In this document: positions 8,616 through 21,105 of the stretch, piece by piece
Layout: every line of letters begins with the position of its first letter
Position numbering within the stretch: the stretch's first letter is position 1
From: an uncultured Rhodobiaceae bacterium
GTDB lineage: Bacteria; Pseudomonadota; Alphaproteobacteria; Parvibaculales; Parvibaculaceae
NCBI GenBank assembly: GCA_913057645.1
Contig: CAJXOU010000033.1
Span: forward strand, 1-34,678
Length of the DNA stretch: 34,678 nt
Direction: 5' to 3'
Position numbers and translations under genes: made by a program
The notes under the pieces: model-generated
Told to the model about the DNA's origin: nothing
Database searches by the model: none
What the model saw: the letters and a program-made list of their open reading frames with translations, nothing else

Positions 8616-9181
8616 CGAATCCCGACAAGACAATCGCGAACACCCCCGGAGTGGTCGAGCGTGAGGTGGCCGTGCCGGCGTGGCAGGACGATGCCTTCTT
8701 CCGTCAGGCCTCCGACGAACTGGCCGACAAGGGCTTCGTGCTGACGACGGTCGATGATCTCATCAACTGGTCGCGCACCGGTTCGCTGATGTGGATGACG
8801 TTCGGTCTCGCCTGCTGCGCGGTCGAGATGATGCAGACCTCCATGCCGCGTTACGACGCCGAGCGTTTTGGCGTTGCCCCCCGTGCCAGCCCGCGCCAGT
8901 CCGACGTGATGATCGTCGCGGGCACGCTCACCAACAAGATGGCCCCGGCGCTCCGCAAGGTCTATGACCAGATGCCGGAGCCCCGCTACGTCATCTCGAT
9001 GGGCTCTTGCGCGAATGGCGGCGGCTATTATCACTACTCCTATTCCGTGGTACGTGGCTGCGACCGGATCGTGCCGGTCGACGTTTACGTGCCGGGATGC
9101 CCCCCCACCGCCGAGGCCCTCCTTTACGGTATCCTCGCGCTTCAGAAGAAGATTCGTCGGACGGGCACGCTCGACCGCTGA
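8606..9181 (+). CDS. nuoB: NADH-quinone oxidoreductase subunit B
   Basis: NuoB carries iron-sulfur cluster N2, the last electron donor to quinone in the peripheral arm. The four ligands are visible as C70 and C71 (LACCAVEM), C135 (GSCANGG) and C165 (VPGCPPTAE). I choose the ATG at 8606, giving 191 residues, because GGAAGGG lies nine bases before it. A GTG at 8585 would extend the protein by seven residues. The start overlaps the end of nuoA, suggesting coupled translation. Confidence 0.97.
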   Translation: MGVTNPDKTIANTPGVVEREVAVPAWQDDAFFRQASDELADKGFVLTTVDDLINWSRTGSLMWMTFGLACCAVEMMQTSMPRYDAERFGVAPRASPRQSDVMIVAGTLTNKMAPALRKVYDQMPEPRYVISMGSCANGGGYYHYSYSVVRGCDRIVPVDVYVPGCPPTAEALLYGILALQKKIRRTGTLDR

Positions 9182-9247
9182 TTTTCATGGAAGGTCATCC
9201 GCTTCCCGGCGAGGCGGACACCGTTGACGAGTTTCGAGACTGCACCG

Positions 9248-9850
9248 ATGGACGAGAGTCTGACAGAGCTTGGCGAGCACATTCACGGTACGCTTGAGGA
9301 CTCGGTGCTCGGTTTCGAGATCGCGTTCGGCGAGCTGACGATCCGGGCGCAGGCCCAGTCGATTACGCGCGTCCTGAAGTTTCTCCGCGACGACCCCGCC
9401 TGCCGCTTCTCGACGCTGCTCGACGTCACCGGCGTCGACTATCCGCAGCGTCCGTTGCGCTTCGACGTCGTCTATCACCTGCTTTCCATGTATCAGAACC
9501 ATCGCATTCGCGTCGTCGTCCAGACCGACGAGGACACGCCGGTGCCGAGCGTGGTCCCAGTCTATCCGACCGCCAACTGGTTCGAACGCGAGACCTTCGA
9601 CATGTATGGCGTGCTCTTCTCCGACCACCCGGACCTGCGCCGCATCCTCACCGACTACGGCTTCAACGGTTATCCGCTGCGCAAGGATTTCCCGCTCACC
9701 GGCTATGTCGAGGTGCGCTACGACGACGACGAAAAGCGCGTGGTCTACGAACCGGTGAAGCTCGTCCAGGAATTCCGCAGCTTCGATTTCATGAGTCCCT
9801 GGGAAGGCGCGGAATATCTGCTGCCGGGCGACGAGAAGGCGGAGGGCTGA
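9248..9850 (+). CDS. nuoC: NADH-quinone oxidoreductase subunit C
   Basis: NuoC is the 30-kDa-type peripheral subunit that packs against NuoD. From ATG 9248 the protein has 200 residues and starts [12 protein letters not shown], resembling other family members. A TTG at 9224 is a real alternative, giving 208 residues, since GAGGCGG stands before it while little stands before the ATG. The family signature [20 protein letters not shown], followed by [18 protein letters not shown], is intact. nuoC is separate from nuoD here; the two are fused in some bacteria, including E. coli. Confidence 0.95.
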   Translation: MDESLTELGEHIHGTLEDSVLGFEIAFGELTIRAQAQSITRVLKFLRDDPACRFSTLLDVTGVDYPQRPLRFDVVYHLLSMYQNHRIRVVVQTDEDTPVPSVVPVYPTANWFERETFDMYGVLFSDHPDLRRILTDYGFNGYPLRKDFPLTGYVEVRYDDDEKRVVYEPVKLVQEFRSFDFMSPWEGAEYLLPGDEKAEG

Positions 9851-9854
9851 GGCG

Positions 9855-11033
9855 ATGGCCGAACAGGAACTTCGCAATTACCACCTGAACTTCGGTCCGC
9901 AGCATCCGGCCGCGCACGGCGTGTTGCGCCTTGTGCTGGAGCTCGACGGCGAAGTGGTCGAGCGCGTCGACCCGCATATCGGTCTGCTCCATCGCGGCAC
10001 CGAGAAGCTGATCGAGTACAAGACCTACCTGCAGGCGACTCCTTACTTCGACCGCCTCGACTATGTCGCGCCGATGAACCAGGAACACGCCTTCGTGCTC
10101 GCAGCCGAACGGCTGCTTGGCCTCGAGGTGCCGCGCCGCGGCCAGTTCATCCGTGTTCTCTATTCCGAAATCGGCCGCATCCTCGCCCACATGCTGAACG
10201 TCACGACGCAGGCGATGGACGTCGGCGCGCTGACGCCGCCGCTCTGGGGCTTCGAGGAACGCGAAAAGCTCATGATCTTTTACGAGCGTGCGTCGGGCGC
10301 CCGCATGCACGCAAACTATTTCCGCGTCGGCGGCGTGCATCGCGACCTGCCGCCGAAGCTTCTGGAAGACATCTACAATTTCTGCGATCCCTGCGCCGCC
10401 GTGCTGGACGATCTCGAGGCGCTGCTGACGGGCAACCGCATCTTCAAGCAGCGCAACGTCGATATCGGCGTCGTCAGCCAGCAGGAGGCGCTCGACTGGG
10501 GTTTCTCCGGCGTCATGGTACGCGGTTCGGGCATGGCCTGGGACCTGCGCCGTTCGCAGCCCTATGAAGTTTACTCCGAACTGGATTTCGACATTCCGGT
10601 CGGCAAGAACGGCGACTGCTTTGATCGCTATGTGATCCGTATGGAAGAGATGCGCCAGTCGCTGCGCATCATGAAACAGTGCATCGAGATGATGCCGGGC
10701 GGCCCGGTGCACGCGAATGACGGCAAGGTCGTGCCGCCGTCCCGCGCCGAGATGAAGCGCTCGATGGAAGCGCTCATCCATCACTTCAAGCTCTACACCG
10801 AGGGCTACCACGTGCCGGAGGGTCAGGTGTATGCCGCCGTCGAGGCGCCGAAAGGCGAATTCGGCGTCTACCTCGTCTCTGACGGAGGCAACAAGCCATA
10901 CAAGTGCAAGATCCGTGCGCCGGGCTATGCCCATCTCCAGGCGATGGATCATCTTTGCAAGGGGCACATGCTGGCCGACGTGGCCGCCATTCTCGGTTCC
11001 ATCGATATCGTGTTCGGAGAGGTGGACCGGTGA
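9855..11033 (+). CDS. nuoD: NADH-quinone oxidoreductase subunit D
   Basis: NuoD is the 49-kDa-type subunit that forms the quinone-binding pocket with NuoB; it descends from hydrogenase large subunits. The protein has 392 residues. Signatures include [14 protein letters not shown] near the N-terminus, with the pocket His-Pro-Ala-Ala-His, then [12 protein letters not shown] and the C-terminal [15 protein letters not shown] lies about nine bases before the ATG at 9855. The stop overlaps the GTG start of nuoE in a GTGA arrangement. Confidence 0.98.
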   Translation: MAEQELRNYHLNFGPQHPAAHGVLRLVLELDGEVVERVDPHIGLLHRGTEKLIEYKTYLQATPYFDRLDYVAPMNQEHAFVLAAERLLGLEVPRRGQFIRVLYSEIGRILAHMLNVTTQAMDVGALTPPLWGFEEREKLMIFYERASGARMHANYFRVGGVHRDLPPKLLEDIYNFCDPCAAVLDDLEALLTGNRIFKQRNVDIGVVSQQEALDWGFSGVMVRGSGMAWDLRRSQPYEVYSELDFDIPVGKNGDCFDRYVIRMEEMRQSLRIMKQCIEMMPGGPVHANDGKVVPPSRAEMKRSMEALIHHFKLYTEGYHVPEGQVYAAVEAPKGEFGVYLVSDGGNKPYKCKIRAPGYAHLQAMDHLCKGHMLADVAAILGSIDIVFGEVDR

Positions 11034-11652
11034 GCGTCAGACGTCTCGACCCCAATCAGCCCGAAAGCTTCGCCTTCACGGCGGAGAACGTCGAATGGGC
11101 GAAGGGCCAGATCGCGAAATATCCGGAGGGCAAGCAGGCATCCGCGATCATTCCGCTGCTCTGGCGCGCACAGGACCAGCATGACGGCTGGCTGCCCGAA
11201 CCGGCGATCCGCTACGTCGCGGAAATGCTCGACATGGAATATATCCGCGCGCTCGAAGTCGCGACCTTCTACACGATGTTCAACCTCTCGCCGGTCGGCG
11301 AACACTATGTGCAGCTCTGTGGCACCACGCCGTGCTGGCTTCGTGGCGCGGACGAACTGAAGGAAGTCTGCCGCAAGCATATCGGTCCGGAAGGCACGGT
11401 GAGCGCGGACGGCAAGTTCTCCTGGCTCGAGGTCGAATGCCTCGGTGCCTGCGTCAACGCGCCGATGGTGCAGATCAATGCGGACTTCTTCGAGGACCTC
11501 GACGCCGCGTCCTTCGAACGCGTGCTGAACGATCTGCGCGCGGGCAAGGACGTGAAGCCGGGTCCGCAGAATGAGCGCCACGCATCCGAACCGGCGGGCG
11601 GGCTGACAAGTCTCACCACGGCCGGCCAGCCGGAGACGGGCGGGGGCAACTG

Positions 11653-11653
<1 letters not shown>
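11030..11653 (+). CDS. nuoE: NADH-quinone oxidoreductase subunit E
   Basis: NuoE is the 24-kDa thioredoxin-fold subunit with the [2Fe-2S] cluster N1a in the NADH-oxidising module. Its ligands are C97 and C102 (LCGTTPC) and C137 and C141 (VECLGAC). The start is GTG at 11030, overlapping the nuoD stop, with GGAGAGG seven bases upstream; the product is 207 residues. The open frame continues further upstream, but that stretch lies inside nuoD and has no homology. The last 35 residues are a Gly/Pro-rich tail variable among alphaproteobacteria. Confidence 0.96.
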
Positions 11654-12942
<1,289 letters not shown>

Positions 12943-12947
12943 GGGAC

Positions 12948-14993
12948 ATGCCGAAACTCACAGTCGACGGCATTGAAGTCGAAGTCGAAAACGGCGCCAC
13001 GCTGTTGCAGGCCTGCGAGGAAGCGGGCGCGGAAATTCCGCGCTTCTGCTACCACGAACGCCTCTCCATCGCGGGCAACTGCCGCATGTGCCTCGTCGAG
13101 GTCGAGAAGTCGCCGAAGCCGGTCGCCTCCTGCGCCATGCCGGCGGGCGATGGCATGGTCGTCCACACGAAGACCGAGCAGGTGAAGCGCGCCCGCGAAG
13201 GCGTGATGGAGTTCCTGCTCATCAACCATCCGCTTGATTGCCCGATCTGCGATCAGGGCGGTGAATGCGACCTGCAGGACCAGTCGATGGCCTACGGCGT
13301 CGATGGCTCGCGCTTCCATGAGAACAAGCGCGCCGTCGAAGAGAAATACATGGGCCCCCTCGTGAAGACCGTGATGACGCGCTGCATCCATTGCACGCGC
13401 TGCATCCGCTTCTCGCAGGAAGTCGCCGGCGTTCCCGAACTCGGCGCCATCGGCCGCGGCGAGGACATGGAGATCACCACCTATCTCGAGCACGCCCTCA
13501 CCTCCGAGCTGTCGGCGAACGTCGTCGATCTCTGCCCGGTCGGCGCGCTCACCTTCCGTCCCTTCGCCTACACGGCGCGCCCCTGGGAGCTGAAGAAGAC
13601 CGAATCCATCGACGTGATGGATGCCGTCGGCTCCAGCATCCGCGTCGATGCGCGTGGGAGCGAAGTCATGCGCATTCTCCCGCGCCTCAACGAAGAGGTG
13701 AACGAGGAGTGGATTTCCGACAAGACGCGCTTCGTCTGGGACGGCCTCAAGACCCAGCGCCTCGATACGCCTTACATTCGTGAGAACGGCCGCCTCCGCG
13801 CCGCGACATGGGACGAAGCCTTCGCCGCCATCGCCGCGCGCCTGAAGGACATGGACGGCAAGCGTATTGCCGCCATCGCGGGCGACCTCGCCTGCGCTGA
13901 ATCCATGAAGGCATTGAAGGACCTCTACGCCTCGCTCGGCTCGCCCAATATCGACTGCCGCCAGGACGGCGCGAAGCTCGCTGCGGGAAACCGCGGCGGT
14001 TACATCTTCAACTCGACCATTGCCGGGATCGAGGACGCGGACGCCATTCTTCTCGTCGGAACGAACCCGCGCATCGAAGCGCCCATCATCAATGCGCGCA
14101 TCCTGAAGCGCGCCCGCGCCGGTGGCCTCAGGGTCGGCGTCATCGGCCCGCGCGCCGACCTCACTTATGATTACGACTATCTCGGCGCCGGTCCGCAGTC
14201 GTTGAAGGACCTCGGTGCTTTCGCCGATGTGCTGAAGAACGCCGAACGGCCGATGATCGTGGTCGGCCAGGGCGCGCTTGCCCGTGGCGATGGCGCTGCG
14301 GTTCTTGCGGCGGCCCTCTCGCTCGCGAAATCGGCAGGCGCCGTCTCCGGCGACTGGAACGGTTTCAACGTCCTCCACACGGCAGCCTCCCGCGTCGGCG
14401 GTCTCGATCTCGGCCTCGTGCCGGGCGAGGGCGGCCACGACGTGGCGGGCATTCTCGAGGGCGCCTCGAACGGCGAAATCGATTTCGTGCACCTTCTCGG
14501 AGCCGATGAAATCGACATGTCGCGTCTCGGCTCTGCCTTCGTGGTCTATCAGGGCACGCATGGCGACGCGGGCGCGCATCGCGCCGACGTCATCCTGCCG
14601 GGCGCCGCCTACACCGAAAAGAATGCGACCTGGATCAACACCGAAGGGCGCGTCCAGCTTGGACGCCGTGCCGTCTTCCCGCCCGGTCAGGCGCGCGAGG
14701 ACTGGACGATCCTGCGCGCACTGTCCGGCGTTCTCGGCAAGACGCTGCCTTACAATGACCTCGCCGGCATCCGTGCCGCGATGGAAGAGGATGCGCCGCA
14801 CTTCGCGATGACCGATGTCGTGGCGCCGGCGGACGAAATGCCGTCGCTCTCCGAGGGCAATCTCGATGCTGCACCCTTCGAGTCCCCGGTGAAGGATTTC
14901 TACATGACCAATCCGGTCGCGCGCGCAAGCGCGGTCATGGCGGAATGCGCCGCCGGCCGTGCCGCCGCCGCGCGCATCCAGGCTGCGGAATGA
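12948..14993 (+). CDS. nuoG: NADH-quinone oxidoreductase subunit G
   Basis: NuoG is the 75-kDa peripheral subunit that carries three clusters between NuoF and the rest of the arm. From ATG 12948, preceded by AGGGGAC, it has 681 residues. Ligands in order are a [2Fe-2S] set C34, C45, C48 and C62, then the His-Cys set H94, C98, C101 and C107 (HPLDCPIC...GGEC), and a [4Fe-4S] set C146, C149, C152 and C196. The long C-terminal part is a molybdopterin-oxidoreductase-like fold that binds no metal in most complex I. I see no extra N7-type cysteine motif. The frame is open back to 12696, but that stretch lies inside nuoF. Confidence 0.97.
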   Translation: MPKLTVDGIEVEVENGATLLQACEEAGAEIPRFCYHERLSIAGNCRMCLVEVEKSPKPVASCAMPAGDGMVVHTKTEQVKRAREGVMEFLLINHPLDCPICDQGGECDLQDQSMAYGVDGSRFHENKRAVEEKYMGPLVKTVMTRCIHCTRCIRFSQEVAGVPELGAIGRGEDMEITTYLEHALTSELSANVVDLCPVGALTFRPFAYTARPWELKKTESIDVMDAVGSSIRVDARGSEVMRILPRLNEEVNEEWISDKTRFVWDGLKTQRLDTPYIRENGRLRAATWDEAFAAIAARLKDMDGKRIAAIAGDLACAESMKALKDLYASLGSPNIDCRQDGAKLAAGNRGGYIFNSTIAGIEDADAILLVGTNPRIEAPIINARILKRARAGGLRVGVIGPRADLTYDYDYLGAGPQSLKDLGAFADVLKNAERPMIVVGQGALARGDGAAVLAAALSLAKSAGAVSGDWNGFNVLHTAASRVGGLDLGLVPGEGGHDVAGILEGASNGEIDFVHLLGADEIDMSRLGSAFVVYQGTHGDAGAHRADVILPGAAYTEKNATWINTEGRVQLGRRAVFPPGQAREDWTILRALSGVLGKTLPYNDLAGIRAAMEEDAPHFAMTDVVAPADEMPSLSEGNLDAAPFESPVKDFYMTNPVARASAVMAECAAGRAAAARIQAAE

Positions 14994-15009
14994 GGGCGGG
15001 GCTCGACCG

Positions 15010-16014
15010 ATGACAGAATTTCTCGTCGCCTACGGCATACCGCTCGCGATCATCGTCGCGCAGTCGCTCGCACTCATCGTGGCGATCCTGCTGGTCACGG
15101 CCTATGTGCTGCTTGCCGATCGCAAGGTCTGGGCGGCGGTGCAGTTGCGCCGCGGGCCCAATGTCGTCGGCGCCTTCGGCCTGCTGCAGTCCTTCGCCGA
15201 CCTCCTGAAGTTCGTCTTCAAGGAAATCATCGTTCCTGCCGGCGCGAACAAGGGCGTCTTCCTCATCGCGCCGCTCGTCACCGTAACGCTCGCGCTGTCC
15301 GGCTGGGCGGTTATCCCGCTCGACGCGAAAATGGTCATCTCCGACATCAATGTCGGCATTCTCTATATCTTTGCCATCTCGTCGCTCGGCGTCTACGGCG
15401 TCATCATGGCGGGCTGGGCGTCGAATTCGAAATACCCGTTCATCTCCGCGCTCCGCGCCGCCGCGCAGATGGTCTCCTACGAAGTCTCCATCGGCTTCGT
15501 GATTGTCTGCGTGCTCATGACGGCTGGTTCGCTCAACCTGTCGGATATCGTCGAAGCGCAGAAGACGATCTGGTATTTCATCCCGCATCTGCCGATGTTC
15601 GCGATCTTCTTCATCTCCGCGCTCGCCGAGACGAACCGCCCGCCCTTCGACCTTGTGGAAGCGGAGTCGGAGCTCGTTGCGGGCTTCATGGTCGAGTATT
15701 CGTCCACCGCCTACATGATGTTCATGCTGGGCGAGTACGTCTCGATCCTGCTCATGTGCGCGATGACGACGATCCTCTTCCTTGGCGGCTGGCTGCCGCC
15801 CATCGACATCGCGCCCTTCAACATGGTGCCGGGCGTCATCTGGTTCCTGCTGAAGCTTTTCCTCGTCTTCTTCATGTTCGCCATGGTCAAGGCCTTCGTG
15901 CCGCGCTACCGCTACGATCAGTTGATGCGTCTCGGCTGGAAAGTCTTCCTTCCGTTCTCTCTCTTCTGGGTCGTGCTGACGGCGGGCGTGCTCGTCGGCT
16001 TCGATCTGGTGTAA
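15010..16014 (+). CDS. nuoH: NADH-quinone oxidoreductase subunit H
   Basis: NuoH is the membrane subunit at the junction of the two arms and contributes to the quinone channel. The product has 334 residues and about eight to nine hydrophobic helices. Family signatures are [20 protein letters not shown] and [20 protein letters not shown], with their conserved charged residues. The ATG at 15010 lies 16 bases after the nuoG stop; an upstream in-frame ATG at 14959 falls inside nuoG and adds no homologous sequence. Confidence 0.97.
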   Translation: MTEFLVAYGIPLAIIVAQSLALIVAILLVTAYVLLADRKVWAAVQLRRGPNVVGAFGLLQSFADLLKFVFKEIIVPAGANKGVFLIAPLVTVTLALSGWAVIPLDAKMVISDINVGILYIFAISSLGVYGVIMAGWASNSKYPFISALRAAAQMVSYEVSIGFVIVCVLMTAGSLNLSDIVEAQKTIWYFIPHLPMFAIFFISALAETNRPPFDLVEAESELVAGFMVEYSSTAYMMFMLGEYVSILLMCAMTTILFLGGWLPPIDIAPFNMVPGVIWFLLKLFLVFFMFAMVKAFVPRYRYDQLMRLGWKVFLPFSLFWVVLTAGVLVGFDLV

Positions 16015-16057
16015 GGGGCAGGGGCAATGAACTCGTATCTGGGAAAGGACTGAGAAA

Positions 16058-16549
16058 ATGGCCTGGCTGGATCAGTCGGTGCGGTCTCTCTTCCTCGCCG
16101 AATTCGTTTCGAGCTTCTTCCTCGCCATGCGGTATTTCTTCAAGCCGAAGGCGACGTTGAACTATCCCTTCGAGAAGGGACCGCTCTCGCCCCGCTTCCG
16201 CGGCGAGCATGCGCTGCGCCGCTATCCGAACGGCGAGGAGCGCTGCATCGCGTGCAAGCTCTGCGAGGCGATCTGCCCGGCGCTCGCCATCACCATCGAG
16301 GCGGGCCCGCGCCGCAACGACGGCACGCGCCGCACCACGCGCTATGACATCGACATGACGAAGTGTATCTATTGCGGTCTCTGCCAGGAGGCTTGCCCCG
16401 TGGATGCCATCGTCGAAGGGCCGAACTTCGAATTCGCGACCGAGACGCGCGAAGAACTGATGTACGACAAGAACCGGCTGCTTGCGAATGGCGACCGGTG
16501 GGAACGCGAGATCGCGAAGAACATTGCGCTCGACGCGCCATACCGCTGA
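16058..16549 (+). CDS. nuoI: NADH-quinone oxidoreductase subunit I
   Basis: NuoI is the 23-kDa (TYKY-type) peripheral subunit with two [4Fe-4S] clusters, N6a and N6b, which pass electrons to N2. Both ferredoxin motifs are complete: C63, C66, C69 and C73 in [12 protein letters not shown], and C103, C106, C109 and C113 in [12 protein letters not shown]. The 163 residues match the family. The N-terminal amphipathic helix ([18 protein letters not shown]) that anchors it to the membrane arm is present. Confidence 0.98.
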   Translation: MAWLDQSVRSLFLAEFVSSFFLAMRYFFKPKATLNYPFEKGPLSPRFRGEHALRRYPNGEERCIACKLCEAICPALAITIEAGPRRNDGTRRTTRYDIDMTKCIYCGLCQEACPVDAIVEGPNFEFATETREELMYDKNRLLANGDRWEREIAKNIALDAPYR

Positions 16550-16582
16550 ACCGCCCGGAACGAGGGACGGACGAGGAACCAG

Positions 16583-17197
16583 ATGATTGCCACCGCCATC
16601 GCATTCTATCTCTTCGCGGCGATAACCGTCGCTTCGGGATTCATGGTCATTGCGGCGCGCAATCCCGTGCACTCCGTGCTGTTCCTGATCCTCGCCTTCT
16701 TCAATGCGGCGGCGCTCTTCGTTCTCATGGGGGCCGAGTTTCTGGCGCTCATTCTCGTCATCGTCTATGTCGGCGCGGTCGCCGTGCTCTTCCTTTTCGT
16801 CGTCATGATGCTCGACGTCGATTTCTCGGAGCTGCGCGAAGGCTTTCTGCAATATCTGCCGGTGGGTGCGCTGGTCGGCATCATCCTGCTGATCGAGCTG
16901 CTGCTGGTTCTCGGCGGCTGGCTGATATCGCCGGAGGCAGCCGGCGTCGCGGCGGCGCCCACCCCCGCCATAACGGATGTCGACAACACGCGCGCCCTCG
17001 GCCGCATCGTCTACACACAATACGTCTATCTCTTCCAGGCGGCGGGCATGATCCTGCTCGTCGCGATGATCGGCGCCATCGTGCTGACGCTCCGTCACAA
17101 GCCCAACGTGAAGCGTCAGGTGATCCGCGATCAGGTTGCCCGCACGCGCGAACAGGCGGTCGAAAACAGGAAAGTGGAGCCCGGGCAGGGGCTCTAG
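16583..17197 (+). CDS. nuoJ: NADH-quinone oxidoreductase subunit J
   Basis: NuoJ is a membrane subunit with five transmembrane helices; its third helix is involved in coupling electron transfer to proton pumping. The protein has 204 residues. The signature AARNPVHSVLFLILAFFNAA near residue 25 and the EFLALILVIVYVGAVAVLFLFVVMMLD segment are typical. The tail after the fifth helix is a charged cytoplasmic extension. Confidence 0.96.
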   Translation: MIATAIAFYLFAAITVASGFMVIAARNPVHSVLFLILAFFNAAALFVLMGAEFLALILVIVYVGAVAVLFLFVVMMLDVDFSELREGFLQYLPVGALVGIILLIELLLVLGGWLISPEAAGVAAAPTPAITDVDNTRALGRIVYTQYVYLFQAAGMILLVAMIGAIVLTLRHKPNVKRQVIRDQVARTREQAVENRKVEPGQGL

Positions 17198-17295
17198 AAA
17201 ATTCAGGGGCAGGGCATCTAGGCCAGGCCTGAAGACATGAAGGGGACTGGCCCCCGAGCGGCTTGAAGAGCAGCGCAATGGGGCAGGAGACAATG

Positions 17296-17604
17296 ATGGC
17301 AATCGGCCTCGCACACTATCTCACCGTGGCGGCGATCCTGTTCACGCTGGGCATCTTCGGCATCTTCCTCAACAGGAAGAACGTGATCGTCATTCTCATG
17401 TCGATCGAACTGATGCTGCTCGCCGTGAACATCAATCTCGTCGCCTTCTCCGCCCATCTCGGGGATCTCGTGGGGCAGGTCTTCGCGCTCTTCGTCCTCA
17501 CCGTCGCTGCGGGCGAGGCGGCCATCGGCCTTGCCATCCTCGTCATCTACTACCGCAACCGCGGCTCCATCGCGGTTGAAGACATCAACATGATGAAGGG
17601 GTAA
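17296..17604 (+). CDS. nuoK: NADH-quinone oxidoreductase subunit K
   Basis: NuoK is a small three-helix membrane subunit with two conserved membrane glutamates needed for proton translocation, seen here in [11 protein letters not shown] and [10 protein letters not shown]. Two ATG codons are adjacent (17293 and 17296). I choose the second, which gives [11 protein letters not shown] and the family length of 102 residues, and puts AGGAGA (17285-17290) five bases upstream. Longer starts at 17263 or 17278 add residues not found in relatives. Confidence 0.95.
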   Translation: MAIGLAHYLTVAAILFTLGIFGIFLNRKNVIVILMSIELMLLAVNINLVAFSAHLGDLVGQVFALFVLTVAAGEAAIGLAILVIYYRNRGSIAVEDINMMKG

Positions 17605-17610
17605 GGAAGA

Positions 17611-19539
17611 ATGTATTCTGCCATCGTCTTCCTGCCGCTCATCGGGTTCTTGATCGCGGGCATCTTCGGCCGCTGGCTCGGGCCGCGCGGCGCGCAGATC
17701 GTGACCTCGAGCCTCCTCGTCCTTTCCGCGCTTCTTTCCGTCGTCGCTCTTGTCTCCGTCGGCCTTCAGGGCGAAACGGACCGTGTGCAGGTCCTGACAT
17801 GGATCGACTCCGGCGGCTTCGAGGCCGACTGGCGGCTGCGCATCGACACGCTGACGGCTGTCATGCTCGTCGTGGTGACGTCCGTGTCGGCGCTCGTGCA
17901 CATCTACTCGATCGGCTACATGAGCCACGACCCGCACCAGCCGCGCTTCTTCGCCTATCTCTCGCTCTTCACCTTCGCCATGCTGGCGCTGGTGACGGCG
18001 GACAACTTCGTCCAGCTATTCTTCGGCTGGGAAGGTGTGGGCCTCGCGTCCTATCTGCTGATCGGATTCTGGTACAAGAAGCCGAGCGCGAATGCGGCGG
18101 CCATCAAGGCCTTCGTGGTGAACCGCGTCGGCGACTTCGGTCTCATTCTCGGCATCGCGACGCTTTTCCTCACCATCGGCTCGGTCGATTTCGACACCGT
18201 CTTCGCCGCCATCCCGGAAATCGCCGACGAGACGTTCCACTTCCTCGGCTACGAGGTGCCCATCGTCACCACGGCCTGCCTGCTGCTCTTCATGGGCGCC
18301 ATGGGCAAGTCGGCCCAGTTCCTGCTCCACACCTGGCTGCCGGACGCGATGGAAGGCCCGACGCCGGTCTCAGCCCTCATCCACGCCGCGACAATGGTCA
18401 CGGCGGGCGTCTTCCTCGTCGCGCGCCTCTCGCCGATCTTCGAGTTTTCCGCCTTCGCGCTCACCGTCGTCACCGTCGTCGGCGCGACCACGGCGTTCTT
18501 CGCGGCCACGGTCGGCCTCGTCCAGAACGACATCAAGCGCGTCATTGCCTATTCGACCTGTTCGCAGCTCGGCTACATGTTCGTGGCGCTCGGCGTCGGC
18601 GCTTACGAAGTGGCGATGTTCCACCTCTTCACCCACGCCTTCTTCAAGGCGCTCCTGTTCCTCGGCTCCGGCTCAGTCATTCACGCCATGAGCGATGAGC
18701 AGGACATGCGCAGGATGGGCGGTCTCTACAAGATGATCCCCGTCACCTGGGTGATGATGGTCATCGGCACGCTGGCGCTCACCGGCTTCCCCTTCACGGC
18801 GGGCTACTACTCGAAGGACGCGATCATCGAAGCCGCCTTTGCGGGCCACAATCCGGCGCATATGTATGCCTTCACGATGACGGTCATCGCCGCGCTGCTC
18901 ACCTCCTTCTATTCCTGGCGCCTCATCTTCATGACGTTTCACGGGACAAGCCGCGCCTCCAACGAGACGCTGTCCCATGTCCACGAGTCGCCGCTCGTCA
19001 TGCTCATCCCGCTCGTCATTCTGGCGGTCGGCGCGCTCGGCGCGGGCATGGTCTTCGCACCGCTCTTCATCGGCCACGCCTATGAGGCGTTCTGGCTGGA
19101 GGCGGTCTATCGCGGCGCCGAAAACCACATCATGCACGAGTTCCACAACGTGCCGGAGTGGGTGCCCTATCTGCCCACGCTCATGATGGTTGTCGGCTTC
19201 GCGGTCTCCTGGCTCTTCTACATCGCCCGCCCGGACATCCCGAAGGAGCTCGCCCGCACCCAGGAGCCGCTCTACAAGTTCCTGCTCAACAAGTGGTACT
19301 TCGACGAGATCTACGACTTCCTGTTTGTGCGCCCGGCCTTCTGGATCGGCCGCGTCTTCTGGAAGCAGGGTGACGGACGCATCATCGACGGTCTCGGACC
19401 GGACGGCATCGCCGCCCGCGTACAGGACATCACGCGCGGTGTCGTGCGCCTCCAGAGCGGGTATCTCTATCACTACGCCTTCGCCATGCTGCTCGGCGTC
19501 GCCGGGCTTGTGACCTGGTTCATGGTCGGAGGGGCATGA
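17611..19539 (+). CDS. nuoL: NADH-quinone oxidoreductase subunit L
   Basis: NuoL is the largest antiporter-like membrane subunit, at the far end of the membrane arm, with a long lateral helix at its C-terminus. The 642 residues are normal. The proton-antiporter signature includes [20 protein letters not shown], and [12 protein letters not shown] lies before it. AAGGAAGA stands just before the ATG at 17611. The end overlaps the first ATG of nuoM. Confidence 0.97.
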   Translation: MYSAIVFLPLIGFLIAGIFGRWLGPRGAQIVTSSLLVLSALLSVVALVSVGLQGETDRVQVLTWIDSGGFEADWRLRIDTLTAVMLVVVTSVSALVHIYSIGYMSHDPHQPRFFAYLSLFTFAMLALVTADNFVQLFFGWEGVGLASYLLIGFWYKKPSANAAAIKAFVVNRVGDFGLILGIATLFLTIGSVDFDTVFAAIPEIADETFHFLGYEVPIVTTACLLLFMGAMGKSAQFLLHTWLPDAMEGPTPVSALIHAATMVTAGVFLVARLSPIFEFSAFALTVVTVVGATTAFFAATVGLVQNDIKRVIAYSTCSQLGYMFVALGVGAYEVAMFHLFTHAFFKALLFLGSGSVIHAMSDEQDMRRMGGLYKMIPVTWVMMVIGTLALTGFPFTAGYYSKDAIIEAAFAGHNPAHMYAFTMTVIAALLTSFYSWRLIFMTFHGTSRASNETLSHVHESPLVMLIPLVILAVGALGAGMVFAPLFIGHAYEAFWLEAVYRGAENHIMHEFHNVPEWVPYLPTLMMVVGFAVSWLFYIARPDIPKELARTQEPLYKFLLNKWYFDEIYDFLFVRPAFWIGRVFWKQGDGRIIDGLGPDGIAARVQDITRGVVRLQSGYLYHYAFAMLLGVAGLVTWFMVGGA

Positions 19540-19541
19540 CG

Positions 19542-21086
19542 ATGACCGACGGCAACATTCTTTCGCTCATCACCTTCCTGCCGGCCATCGGCGCGCTCAT
19601 CATTCTGGTGACGCGCGGCGACGAGGCGACGGTTGCGCGCAACGCGCGCTACGTCGCGCTCTGGACGACCTCGATCACCTTCTTCGTCTCGCTCTACATC
19701 TGGTGGCAGTTCGATCCCACGACCTCGGACTTCCAGTTCGTCCAGCAGACGGAATGGCTCGGCGGCGCGATCACCTATCACATGGGCGTCGACGGCATCT
19801 CGATGCTCTTCGTCATCCTCACGACCTTCCTCATGCCGGCCTGCATCCTCGCAAGCTGGACCTCCATCGAGAAGCGCGTGAAGGAATACATGATCGCCTT
19901 TCTCGTGCTCGAAACGCTGATGATCGGCGTCTTCTGCGCGCTCGACCTCGTGCTCTTCTACCTCTTCTTCGAGGGCGGCCTGATCCCGATGTTCCTCATC
20001 ATCGGCGTCTGGGGCGGCGCGCGGCGCATCTATGCGAGCTTCAAGTTCTTCCTCTACACCTTCGCGGGCTCCGTGCTCATGCTGCTCGCCATCATGGCGA
20101 TGTACTGGGATGCGGGTACGACCAGCATTCCCGTTCTGCTGGAACACGACTTCCCGGTCGACATGCAGCTCTGGCTCTGGCTCGCCTTCTTCGCTTCCTT
20201 CGCAGTCAAGATGCCGATGTGGCCGGTCCACACCTGGCTGCCGGACGCGCATGTGGAAGCGCCGACGGCGGGTTCGGTCATCCTGGCCGGCATCCTGCTG
20301 AAGATGGGCGGCTACGGCTTCCTGCGTTTCTCTCTTCCCATGTTCCCGGTCGCTTCCGCGGACCTCGCCTGGCTCGTCTTCGGCCTAAGCGTGATCGCGA
20401 TTGTCTATGCCTCGCTCGTCGCGCTGGTGCAGGAGGACATGAAGAAGCTGATCGCCTATTCCTCCGTCGCCCATATGGGCTTCGTGACCATGGGCATCTT
20501 CGCCGCCAACACACAGGGCGTTCAGGGCGGCATCTTCCAGATGCTGTCCCACGGCTGGGTCTCGGGCGCTCTCTTCCTCTGCGTCGGCGTCGTCTATGAC
20601 CGCATGCACACGCGCGAGATCGCGGCCTATGGCGGCCTCGTGAACCGCATGCCGCTCTACGCGATGGCCTTCATGGTCTTCACCATGGCCAATGTCGGTC
20701 TGCCGGGCACCAGCGGTTTCGTCGGCGAATTCCTCACCATCGTCGGCACCTTCAAGGTCAACACCTGGGTCGCCGCCATCGCCGCCACCGGCGTCATCCT
20801 CGCCGCCGGCTACGCGCTCTATCTCTACCGGCGTATCGTCTTCGGTGCGCTGGAGAAGGACACGCTCAAATCCATGATGGACCTGAACCGCCGCGAGGTC
20901 ATAACGCTCGCGCCGCTTCTCGCGGCGACGCTTTTCTTCGGCGTCTATCCCGCGCCCATCATGGACGTCACCGCCGCCTCGGTCGACAATCTGATCGCGA
21001 ACTACACCGCCGCCGTCGAGGCGCATCGTCTCGCGGGCGAAACCGGCTTGATTGGCCAGGTCGCAAGCCTCTTCGCCGGAAACTGA
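19542..21086 (+). CDS. nuoM: NADH-quinone oxidoreductase subunit M
   Basis: NuoM is an antiporter-like proton-pumping subunit of the membrane arm with about fourteen helices. The signature [20 protein letters not shown] contains the conserved pumping-channel residues. Two starts are close: ATG 19536 overlaps the nuoL stop (ATGA), and ATG 19542 is two codons later. I choose 19542 (514 residues) because GGAGGGG at 19528-19534 is seven bases before it but only one base before 19536. Either choice gives the same mature protein apart from two residues. Confidence 0.96.
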   Translation: MTDGNILSLITFLPAIGALIILVTRGDEATVARNARYVALWTTSITFFVSLYIWWQFDPTTSDFQFVQQTEWLGGAITYHMGVDGISMLFVILTTFLMPACILASWTSIEKRVKEYMIAFLVLETLMIGVFCALDLVLFYLFFEGGLIPMFLIIGVWGGARRIYASFKFFLYTFAGSVLMLLAIMAMYWDAGTTSIPVLLEHDFPVDMQLWLWLAFFASFAVKMPMWPVHTWLPDAHVEAPTAGSVILAGILLKMGGYGFLRFSLPMFPVASADLAWLVFGLSVIAIVYASLVALVQEDMKKLIAYSSVAHMGFVTMGIFAANTQGVQGGIFQMLSHGWVSGALFLCVGVVYDRMHTREIAAYGGLVNRMPLYAMAFMVFTMANVGLPGTSGFVGEFLTIVGTFKVNTWVAAIAATGVILAAGYALYLYRRIVFGALEKDTLKSMMDLNRREVITLAPLLAATLFFGVYPAPIMDVTAASVDNLIANYTAAVEAHRLAGETGLIGQVASLFAGN

Positions 21087-21105
21087 TCTCGGGAACGAAA
21101 GAAAC